Of a stretch of 64,000 nt of DNA, positions 20,901 to 28,831 are shown in pieces. The position numbers and the translations under genes are program-made. Within the stretch, counting starts at the first letter, position 1. Every line of letters starts with the position of its first letter. The stretch comes from Jaminaea rosea (Eukaryota > Basidiomycota > Exobasidiomycetes > Microstromatales), in contig NW_020289975.1 of the NCBI RefSeq assembly GCF_003144245.1, positions 1-64,000 of the forward strand. The letters are read 5' to 3'. The notes beneath the pieces were generated by a model. That model was not told where the DNA came from, made no database searches, and was given only the letters and a program-made list of their open reading frames with translations.

Positions 20901-21757
20901 GCGACATGCACTCCGTCTGGCGCGGTCCGTCGGACGGCTCACCCTGTCGCGTCGAGTCCCTAGTCCTGCAGCGCTACGCTCAAGAAGGGTACGTGGGGAG
21001 GCACGACGAGGGAGGGATGTTGAAGATGCTCTTCGCCCTCTGTATGTGGGACGTGCTCTTTGCCAGCGGAGAGGTACGCGCGCCCGACGGAGGGAGCGTG
21101 GTGGTGACCGACGTCTTCGAGACGCCCTACCAACGCGCACCTCTCGATTTGGCAGAGGACGCTTTCGCCGTAACCCGCGCGGCGCTCATTCGTCCCCGGC
21201 TTGCCCTCATATCCAACGGAGGCGCGCCGCAGCTGGTGGCAGAAGTCGATGAGCGAGAGCGCGCCCGTGCTACATGGGCGGTAGGGTGTCGCTGGGACGC
21301 TTTTTCGCGCGAGGAGCTCCTCGAGGTGGCCGAGCTGATGCCGGGCCCGGCGCTCGCCTTTGTGTTCCAGATGATGTGCGAGGAGTGGGGGCATTGTAGT
21401 GGTGGTATGCCCGATTTGATCGTCTGGCGGCCGCGTGCCGAGGAGGGGCAGATCGCAATCAAGAAGGAGGAGGAGGCGGAGGAGAATGGTGGTCAGGGAC
21501 CCTCGGTCAAGCTGTGCGAGGTGAAAGGGCCCGGCGACAAGTTGAGCGAAACGCAAAAGGTGTGGATCGATGTGCTTTTGCGCGCTGGGTTGGAGGTGGA
21601 GGTCAGTCTGGTGAGAGAGAAGGGCGACGAGGGCGACGAGGGCGACGAGGATGAGGGGCCGCCTGGGACGAGGAAGAGCGCCAGTCCTGTCAAGAAGGAG
21701 GCGACGTCGAAGAGAGCGGGGTGGTTGACTGTTGGCAAGGGCACGAAGAAGGGATGA
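17933..21757 (+). CDS. Fusion: LENG1-like (CIR_N) protein plus FAN1 nuclease
   Basis: One intronless frame of 1274 codons. Residues 1-50 form a CIR_N domain (MPLHLAQHKSYHPYKRENIE, then RVRRDEEEAR). The region to about residue 200 resembles LENG1, a spliceosome-associated protein, including WYASPDLQGPK and KTSHDPLTAMEGFLAKR. After a disordered acidic linker, residues from about 355 match FAN1: the helical YPVLLGEMIDTVLG... segment with LFSRLIQRKDTW, a SAP-like LLTLDELKVLAKRM element, a TPR-like middle, and a C-terminal VRR-Nuc domain. In that domain GGMPDLIVW (Asp near 1160) and CEVKGPGDKLSETQKVW (Glu-x-Lys near 1197) keep the metal-binding residues. FAN1 cuts 5' flaps and unhooks DNA interstrand crosslinks. 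I chose ATG 17933 because CIR_N proteins begin exactly there. Two genes with a lost stop, or a true bifunctional protein, are both possible. Confidence 0.88.
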   Translation: MPLHLAQHKSYHPYKRENIERVRRDEEEARLKQDDLQERARQADAEARVELLRSSRGGDEGALPSTERRDEPSSSSSSRDSIVNQRNHAPNRSRSRDLGVNSGKGKGRHADGDPPGVYLSDPALAQDGPAWYASPDLQGPKQRRKTEEQRLEDAYKDTRSKTSHDPLTAMEGFLAKREEAKRSSRVDADEQEAERGRGQGQGGISSYKHYVQPSTSREDDGETQAQSQDFQGRPKNIDPGGIAAASEMTSIDEADDVETGDLAEKSGTPGLELGTTSHVDRIGTAERRIIKVEGEVEEMRDDAATVDESAPAPRHADTSGTTSAANDSAVDDSTQHDSTDSLLAAPRSPYAGESMYPVLLGEMIDTVLGAESHLFDERETLVLTHYARLPYEARYLFSRLIQRKDTWHRLEALRQAYATEIVDIEAAIAALIGVETRPETEAAHPRFLITHEDATPAGQEELLHLLTLDELKVLAKRMQTPKAGTTKGSIIAALLTTRSQGTLASHFFASSSPRKPGTAAQPAPPPSAASSSSSSRQLSLSFTSSGRKSSQSTRLAHQVTALLGPLLRLSPSVRSLIDRVAFVFYRGSMLGGTALTTAVLSRSRRRNYPRYQTQRSPDLWGSREELLRYEEAVAMENRMEELLQWGDGSEATFQKALELFESVWPVWRETVRELDAQQQTPSNADASRSAPAYHRKRFHSGWPQTRIVYKGCTVLARFKLHDREAEVLRALLAQRHFRRGKRGEWYDRLALITAMYSAGLGEDKSEAAKMRAKGEALTIAVAGVEDRDTHLIYHDQLQRRIVRLEGQLPIPKGEKHDFSYAKLKKCKERTFSGIRLDVMDHESGAVDLAAGQTLLAPLPSPTGTGRGRSPTKGGSPIKGDGAASPDTAMSSTPTSSTPQGSRFQARAPLRKIVRVERQVSPLKGARPMKRDLSSSSDLLLPPSPLDSPGGNVNDMGLTRSPSSSSLLDASSLPDSVLSQYYETTRKERRRDMHSVWRGPSDGSPCRVESLVLQRYAQEGYVGRHDEGGMLKMLFALCMWDVLFASGEVRAPDGGSVVVTDVFETPYQRAPLDLAEDAFAVTRAALIRPRLALISNGGAPQLVAEVDERERARATWAVGCRWDAFSREELLEVAELMPGPALAFVFQMMCEEWGHCSGGMPDLIVWRPRAEEGQIAIKKEEEAEENGGQGPSVKLCEVKGPGDKLSETQKVWIDVLLRAGLEVEVSLVREKGDEGDEGDEDEGPPGTRKSASPVKKEATSKRAGWLTVGKGTKKG

Positions 21758-21844
21758 GAACCCCCTGCATCGACGCGCGCACGCACGCACGCACGCGCGA
21801 GCGCACTCATCTGTAGCATATCATCAATCGCATTACGTCTCCAC

Positions 21845-22853
21845 CTACCAATCCTCGTGCGGCGCAAGGAAGGGTAGCTGCGAGGGGGCCCCTCCTCCTC
21901 CGACTCTGGCACAAAAAGGCATTTCCATCTCTGCGAGGAAGAGTGGCCCCTCCCCCCTCTGCTCCTTAGCATTATCGGCGAAGAGAGCGTCTCCGCTGCT
22001 CAGCATCTCGCCTTCCGTCGCCGCCTCTTCCCCTTCTCGCTGCACCGGCTCCTCCTTCCCGCCTTCACCGTGCCCCTCGCGTCCAGCCTTGGCGTACACG
22101 TCCCTGTCGATCCACCCAATACGATGCTCGTCCCCGAACCCACCCACAGCATAGATCTTCTCGACGACAAAGCGCACCCACAGGGCCTGATGCGGGCTAT
22201 CCTTCGCTCCAGGCGCCCAATGCGCCGCATCTGGGTGGCAACGAAGGAAGGCGCTCCTAACTTCCTCGACGGAGCTCGCGCTCGAGCTCGAGTTGAGCGG
22301 CTCCATATGCCCAAAGAGAGTGAAGCGCAACTTGCTCGGCATACCTCTCCGCCAGCTGGGACGCTTCGGGTCCCACCCCTCACCCTGACTACCAAGGTGT
22401 CGCGCGTCGGGGACCGCTGGATCCGGATTGCTCGCAACGGCGAAACTGACATTGACCCGTTCGCCATTGGGCGTGTGGGAGAGGGCGTTTCGCCAGTTCT
22501 GGGAAACGGGAAGAGCAATGAATGCGAGGTCTCCGTTGGAGTAGGCGGGGCAGAAGTACTCGTGGCCGGAGAGCGGAGGGGGAAGGGAAGGGGAGTCTGA
22601 GCCGGGAGGGTAGAGGGTGGAGAGGACGCCTACGCCTTGGTGCTCGTGCGGAGAGGAGAGGAGAGTGCGAACTTGCTGGGCGGCTGCGAGGAGGAGCAGC
22701 GAGATCCATGGTCAGCTGCTGGACGACTCGGCGATGTGACGATGAGAATCCGCTCAGCGCTCTCTCACCTTGCTCCTGCGTCTCCCAAGCAGCAATACAG
22801 GTGATAAGGCTGGAGGCAAGACCAGCAATCAAGGCGAGGTGACGTGTCATCAT
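21845..22853 (-). CDS. Secreted CREG-like protein (PNP-oxidase fold)
   Basis: Exons 22853-22769 and 22683-21845 (donor GTGAGA, acceptor CTCGCAG, phase 1) give 307 residues. The start MMTRHLALIAGLASSLITC is a signal peptide. Downstream motifs are those of the CREG group of the pyridoxamine-phosphate-oxidase-like split barrel: GVGVLSTLYPPG, SGHEYFCPAYSNGDLAFIAL, SQNWRNAL, RFTLFGHMEP, AFLRCHPDAAHWAPG and VEKIYAVGGFGDEHRIGWID. CREG proteins are secreted or lysosomal and are generally not flavin enzymes; the fungal role is not established. An acidic, low-complexity loop (KEEPVQREGEE) follows the barrel. It converges with the FAN1 fusion (87 bp apart) and lies downstream of another secreted protein in the same direction. 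Confidence 0.87.
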
Positions 22854-23184
22854 ACAGCGATGCGATGTAGTGAGAGGGCAATGCAACGATGGGGAGAACG
22901 GGGAGGGGAAAGAGCGGACAGGGGATTCATCCGGGCTCAAACGGTGCCGTCAGCCTCGCACGGGCCCGCGCGATGCAAGGCGGTCAGGCAAGCAGGCAGG
23001 CGTCGTCTGGACGGGCAAGCCTCCCTTACATCCTCTCATTCTCACGCCGCTCCTGTCATTCACGTCAATCACGCCTCACGCGACACGTCATCAAACCAAT
23101 CAAACGACGCCCGATCTTCACTTCAATCATTCATTGCACCCGCCCATCGCCTAAACGAGCGGTATCTCGTGCCACGCCGCCCGC
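22854..23184. other. Intergenic gap, promoter of the CREG-like gene
   Basis: I see no gene or strong motif here. It separates the SurE-like stop from the CREG-like start on the same strand. Confidence 0.6.
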
Positions 23185-24270
23185 CTAGTACTTGCCGCTG
23201 TTGATCAAAAAGTTCGCAAAGTCCACCTGCGGCCTAGTCTTCAACGTCTTGTCCACTGGCGCATCATAGTCTGTGCTAAAGATGCTCACGCTCGCTCTGC
23301 AGTCCCCACCATCGATGTACTCCGTCTCACCGGGAAGGGAGCAATCCCCACTGTTGCACTTGTTCAAGCCAGTCCCCTCGGGAGTGGCGTACTCCTCGTA
23401 CTGAGGGAGATTGTTGCTCCCTACGACGAGCTTGTCGATGTTGGCCTTGCCTGTCAGGCGGGTCGTGGCCCACTTGGGCTTCTGGTTCGGGCAGGAAGAC
23501 GTTGTGGGTGAGAAGTTGATGTTGAGACCAATGGCTTGAGGCAGGAGACGTCCCTGCTTGTTCTGCTGGGACCAAGCCGAGACAAAGTTGGCAATCTGGG
23601 TGCCGAGGATGTTGCTCTCGTCCTGTGCATTGTCCACATCGAGAGTCTTGTAGCTGCGCGCCTTGGACGACGAGGAGAAAGCCATAGCAGGATAGCCGCG
23701 CTCAATGGCCGCGTAGGTGGCACCGATGGTACCGCTCAGCGTGTAGAGGAAAGGGCCCAAGTTGGTCCCTTCGTTGGGCCCGCTCACGATGAGGTCTGGT
23801 CCGTCATCGCCAAAGTACTTGACTTGGTCCAGCGCCCAGAACACCGCAGCGGTAGGCGTGCCATCGAAGTACGTGATGGCCGGGTCCGTCTCGTTGCGTC
23901 CGAAGTAGGGCGCAGATGCCGGGATCGAATCGCCACGACCAGGGGTAACGATCGTCTGGTTCACGGGGAGCTTGACAGTTCCTCCCGTCCCGGACTGTTG
24001 GTGCGCCTCAGAGGCGATGGTGACGTTGTGGCCTGCGGAGCGCAGCGCGTAGTACGTGGCGCGGATATTGGCCGATTCCCAGCTGTCGTCGTTGGTGAGG
24101 ATGATCTTGAGCTTGCGCGGCGAGGATTTGACATTCTTGTAGCCGCCGGCATTGACGCCGTAGGGCTTGTCAGCGCGAGACTCGAGGGCAGAGGAGCCCG
24201 GGTTCGTCGGGGCGGCCGCGGCGAGGGTCGTAGCGACTGTGAGGAAGCTAAGGAGGGCGGCGAACTTCAT
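23185..24270 (-). CDS. Secreted SurE-like 5'-nucleotidase / acid phosphatase
   Basis: A single exon of 361 residues from ATG 24270. It begins with a signal peptide (MKFAALLSFLTVATTLAAAA) and then the SurE core: KIILTNDDSW (metal-binding Asp pair), AGHNVTIASEAHQQSG, ITYFDGTPTAAVFWAL, and DLIVSGPNEGTNLGPF (the Asn/Gly-rich metal loop), then YPAMAFSSSSKA. SurE proteins hydrolyse 5'- and 3'-nucleotide monophosphates with a divalent metal. Secreted fungal members are annotated as acid phosphatases. Potential N-glycosylation sites include NVT, NQT and NET. Cysteines near the C-terminus (NKCNSGDCSLPGE) may form disulfides, which fits secretion. A TATA-like element lies about 75 bp upstream. Confidence 0.9.
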   Translation of the reverse strand: MKFAALLSFLTVATTLAAAAPTNPGSSALESRADKPYGVNAGGYKNVKSSPRKLKIILTNDDSWESANIRATYYALRSAGHNVTIASEAHQQSGTGGTVKLPVNQTIVTPGRGDSIPASAPYFGRNETDPAITYFDGTPTAAVFWALDQVKYFGDDGPDLIVSGPNEGTNLGPFLYTLSGTIGATYAAIERGYPAMAFSSSSKARSYKTLDVDNAQDESNILGTQIANFVSAWSQQNKQGRLLPQAIGLNINFSPTTSSCPNQKPKWATTRLTGKANIDKLVVGSNNLPQYEEYATPEGTGLNKCNSGDCSLPGETEYIDGGDCRASVSIFSTDYDAPVDKTLKTRPQVDFANFLINSGKY

Positions 24271-24815
24271 GGTGAATAGAGTGGGATATGAGAATGGCTT
24301 CAGGTTTGCCTCCTCCCCGTCGCCTCGCCCTCGTCTCGCATTGTTATATCATCGCGGATGAGACCCTGAGACCGCTTCCTTCGCACCTCGCACGTTCCAT
24401 CCCCCCTCACCAGAATCCAAGTTTCCCCGCGAGCGCGACTCTCTGCCGCCAAGCGCTCGCCGCTCGCCCTCGCGCTCTCTCTTCGGCTAGGAATGGGGAA
24501 AGACCGGATCGTGAGAGCGATAAAATGGATCGCCGTTGGAAGCTTTTTCCGTCTTCGAAGCATGCAAATCGATTAGGAACGACGTGAATCGTCCTCGCGT
24601 GCAGCGTGGGCAGGGCAGCGAAGGGCAGGGCTGGCTGCACATCGTGCCTGAAGCAACGTGGGCCAGTGCGAGCGCGGCGGAAGGAGAAGCTTGGCTCGGC
24701 TTGGGCCCACGCGACACGCGGTGCGATCACCACGCTAAGGAAGGGGAGTGGAGTAGATGACATTACGGGGCGTGGGCCAGACGATAGCAAGGGAGCGGCA
24801 ACGAGGCCTCCTCTC
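24271..24815 (-). promoter_or_regulatory. Promoter of the SurE-like gene with TATA-like element
   Basis: On the minus strand GATATAAC (TATAA-type core 24344-24349) lies about 75 bp before ATG 24270. The rest of the 545-bp gap has no gene I can support. Confidence 0.45.
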
Positions 24816-26980
24816 TCAAGCACTCGTCCCTAAGAGCTGACGCAGCCACGCCTCCCAATCCTCGTCGAGCTCTGCAGAGGGAGGCGTAGGGTCGAAGCCC
24901 CCGCCGAGGTTGGTGCCCATACTCACCCCCACGCCGGCCTCCGCACCCCAAGGCATCGCTGCCGTCAAAAGTGTGCGCTCCCTCTCGCGCTGCGCATGCT
25001 CACTTCTCCTCTTGACCTCCACAATATACTCCGGCTCGACGTCCTCTCGCCCCCACCCAACTGCAGCCTTCCTCGCCTCCCAGGCCTTGAGGAACGTCGA
25101 GTCCCCCAACACGGGCTCCTCGGGCGTGGGCAGCCAATGGAATCCCTGCCCCTTGTAGTGCGCGTCGAATTGCTTGCGCGTTCTTCCCATACCCTCCGTC
25201 CTGTGCAGCAGCGCCCAAGCGGCATCCACCGAGGGTCCCGTGGTGTGGGTCTGTAAGAGTCGAAAGAGGTGGATCATTGGGATGGCGGGAACGTGTCGCA
25301 CAATGAACCAGCCAAATCGCGCGCGTACGGCGCTGTCGCGGAGCAGCTCAGAGTAGTAGGAAATACAGCGCACGCTCAACTCCAGCATGCGCTGCCTCAG
25401 ATCCTCGAGCTTGTGCGTCTCCCTTCGCGCTGTCCGCCGGGCTTGCAGCGACTCCTCGCCCAAGATGGCGAGCATGCGCGCTTTGGCTAATAAAGAGCTG
25501 CCAAACCCTACGATGAGCCGGGAGAGACTGTCTGGCCCGCAGTGGCGGAAGACTTGCGCCTCCAGCCGCGCCTCGAGAACGTCGATGCGGTGCAGCTTTT
25601 CGGTGAGGGTCCAGATGGGCGTGGAGAGCTCGAACATGCCCATTGCGGTGAGCCCGCCCTGCCTGGCCTGCTCAGCGCGACACCGCTGGGCGAAATCGGC
25701 GAAGAGGGCGCGCATGTAGGGGAAGAGGGCGTCGAGTGAGGCGGACGCTTGTGGCTGTGAGTATGGCTCTCGTGGATGCGCACCTTCCGCCAGGACGTCG
25801 TCGCTGAGCGCGTTGGGTACTCTGCGCTGGACGTTGCGCGCAAGCAGGACAGGATCCAAGCCCGCAATCTCCTGGCTACGCCCGTCGAGCGTGGTAATTT
25901 CCCACCAGGTGCGACGATGCATCTCCGCCTCTATGCTCTCTCCACCCGTCTCGACGTGGAAATGCATGCGACAAGCGGAGCGTACTACGACGCCCATGAC
26001 GAGACCGAGGGCGCGTGGATCCAAGCAGCGGAAAATGGCATTGGCGTACAGCGTGAGAGCTTGAACGACGCGCGGATCGGTGCTGCGCCACCCGTCGGCG
26101 CGCGCCAGCCAGTAGCGGAATCCGGCCTCGAGCGACTCGTTGCTGCACGCCGTGCTCGTATTGGGCGCCTCGAACGATGCGGTGACGGCAATGCGGTAGA
26201 TGGCAAAGAAGAGTAGATGGTCGCAGGGCTCGACTTGGTGCGGCGAGTCGATGAGCTTGCTGCCGGCTGCGAGGAGCTTGCGGTGGACGGTGGGCGTGTG
26301 CAGGATCTTGATCACTGGGTCGACGCTGTCCATGAACACTCTACGCGGGGGCGGTGATCAGGTCAGTGTGGGCGCCATCGTCTTGGTCGCGCCCGCACGC
26401 CGACTCACTGCCATAGCGACCAGATCTCAAAGGCGGAGGGATGCTCAGGCACGCCCTGCCAAGCTGCAGGCGAGGCAAAGAGGCGGGACATCCCGTCTTC
26501 AGGGTACAGTCGGTCGAAGAAGTCAAAAATGGCTCCACGCCCACCCACCACCCTCGTAGGAGGCTGCAGAATCTCCTCGACAAATTCGCGCTCAGCCTTT
26601 GCCTGGATGGCCGTCGCGCCGGAGCCGTTGCTGTTGCTCGGCGGGAGGGGCTGCGCAGATGTTGAGACGGCGCTAGTGTAGTCCTCGTCTCCTCCCCCTT
26701 CCCCCTCCTCGCTCTCTGCAATACTATCAGGGTCCACACCCATCCTCCTCAATCTCCCCTCGTAACGTCGTATCTTTGAGATCAGCGTCGCCTCGGGAAA
26801 GCGACTCTTTCGCTTTCGCGTTTCGTCGGGCGGGATCACCGGCACGCACTCGACGCCAAAGCGCACGCATTGGGCACACTTGGGCTTTTCCTTTGTACAC
26901 TTGACCTTGCGCTCGCTGCACCGCTTGCAGGCGTGCGAGCTCATCGTGCTTGATGATGACGACGGCGATGACGACGACAT
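24816..26980 (-). CDS. Zn2Cys6 fungal transcription factor
   Basis: Exons 26980-26409 and 26340-24816, joined over a 68-nt GTGAGT...TAG intron (phase 2), give 698 residues. The N-terminus holds a binuclear zinc cluster, ACKRCSERKVKC followed by KPKCAQCVRFGVEC (C-x2-C-x6-C-x6-C-x2-C-x6-C), then a basic linker KRKSRFPEATLISKIRRYEG. The middle region matches the fungal-specific regulatory domain, with MHRRTWWEITTLDGRSQEIAG and GLVMGVVVRSACRMHFH. It is a nuclear DNA-binding regulator; targets are unknown. It diverges from an FAD monooxygenase across 296 bp, an arrangement often seen for a regulator beside its target, but that is inference. Confidence 0.9.
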
Positions 26981-27276
26981 GGTGAGTGGTCGTGGTAGGG
27001 AGCAAAGGGCAACGGAGGAAGCTCGCCCGACGCACCGGGCTAATCAGTCAGGGCGGGAGAGGCGGATGCTCAGCCCGCGCGGAGCGGCTCGGCCCAACTG
27101 TGGGAGCGCCCCGATCTCAGCGCCCGATTCAGCCGCGCTCAAATCTCACGAGGTGATGCCTTGTCGCTTATCAATGCCTCGTCGGGCTATCGAGATGCCT
27201 CAGGCGGTCATCGGATCGACCATTAAATGTATAAGAAGACGCTGTTTGATGTTTTGCACCACCGAGTCGTCCCGCA
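26981..27276. promoter_or_regulatory. Divergent promoter between Zn2Cys6 regulator and FAD monooxygenase
   Basis: A 296-bp shared upstream region. TATAAG at 27230-27235 lies 42 bp before the monooxygenase ATG and fits a TATA box for that gene. CGG/CCG triplets typical of Zn2Cys6 sites occur, but in GC-rich DNA they prove little. Confidence 0.4.
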
Positions 27277-28831
27277 ATGAGCATCACCTTCCTACGCTCA
27301 CCGCAACGTCCCCTCCTTCACCTGGCCCGCTCCTTCACCACCACCACCTCGCCCACTCATCGCAGCATGCACATCCTAGTCAGCGGCGCAGGAATAGCAG
27401 GGAGCACCTTGGCGTGGTGTGAGTGTGCGCGTGTGCGTGCGCGTGTGCGTGCGCACGCGCGGGCTTGACTCCATCTCTCGCGCTGAACCATCGATATCCT
27501 TCCACGCACGCAGGGCTCGCCCGCACAGGCATCCGCGTGACCCTCATCGAGCGAGACCCCTCATCGGTAGGCAAGGGCCACAACATCGATGTGCAGGGCT
27601 CGGCCCTCTCCATCCTCGAGCGCATGTCCCTGCTCGACACGCTCAAGGCCAACAATACAGGAGAGCGAGGCACGACGGTCATCGATCAACATGGCAAGAC
27701 GCTCGCCTCCTTCCCGCTCGAGACAGGGTTGAGCCCGACGAATCCGCACGAGATACTCAGAGGTGACCTCTGTGGATTGCTGCACGCTGCAGCGATGAAG
27801 CAGTCGGGTGTGCAGACCGTCGTTGGCCGGATTGACCCCGGGTCGGTGCTGGTCAACGAGAAGGGCGTCACCGCCTCCCTGCATGACGGGCGACCCCTCA
27901 GCGGCGACGCACTCGTGATCTGCGACGGGCAGTGGTCCCATCTACGCTCGCACCTGTACGACCCGTCTGACATTACGGTGGTGGACAAGAACTTTTTCTC
28001 CTTCTATGCGACCATCCCTCGCGAAGAGCAGGACGGCGATCAATGGTGGCTGTGCTCGGTGGATCGCAGACGGATGCTCACCACCCGCCCGGACCCACAC
28101 GGTTCTACGCGCGCCATGCTTCTCAAAGTGCCCTGCGATGCGCGCGAGAAGGAGAGCCTCGAGGCGGTGAGCACCCCGTCGCATCAGACGAGCTTATGAC
28201 AAATGCACAGTAAGACTGATCTGCGGCGCATCGCACACAGGCATCCCGCGCTCCAATCGCACACCAAAAGGCCCTCGCCCGCACCCTCTTCTCCTCTACC
28301 GGCTGGCAGGCAAAGCGCCTCTGCGACGGCATCGACAAGTCAGACGACTTCTACCTGCACAATGTCAAACAGATACGCATGGCGCGCTGGGTCACGCAAG
28401 ATCGCATCATCTGTCTAGGCGACACGGCGTACTGTCCCACCCCCCTCACAGGGATGGGAGCTCCCCTCGCCATCCTGGGCGCTTACACACTGGCGGGGGA
28501 GCTATCTATCCTCGAAGATGACGCGACGCGGATCCCTCAAGCCTTTTCACGCTACGAGAAAATCTATCGAGAGCATGTTGAAAAGGCACAGGAGATTCCA
28601 TTGGGCAGTCTGCTGCCGGGTATCGCGCTGCCTTCCTCCTGGCTCGGGGTGACCGTCCTGCGTACATTTTTAGCTTGCCTCGCACGCCTCTGCTCGACGC
28701 CGTGGATCGCCGATCGGCTCAGGGGGGACGGGAAAGGGAGCGAGGTAGATCAGTGGAACCCGCCCGAGTATGCGAGGCTGAGAGAGCAGGGGTTGAAGAA
28801 CGAGGCGCGCGTCTATTCGCGATCGAAGTAG
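27277..28831 (+). CDS. FAD-dependent monooxygenase (class A, PHBH-like)
   Basis: Exons 27277-27418, 27514-28166 and 28241-28831 give 461 residues. The Rossmann motif is split by intron 1: SGAGIAGSTLAWW joins LARTGIRVTLIERDP, which fixes the splice (phase 1). The second FAD motif reads CLGDTAYCPTPLTGMGAPLA, then LGAYTLAGEL. These are the GxGxxG and GD motifs of NAD(P)H-using aromatic-ring hydroxylases and related salicylate or tetracycline-type monooxygenases. The substrate cannot be told. The extra N-terminus before MHILVSGAG is Arg/Ser/Thr-rich, like a mitochondrial presequence; starting at the Met at 27367 is the alternative. Intron 1 is full of GTGCGT repeats. The last 19 nt overlap the separase coding end on the other strand. 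Confidence 0.88.
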
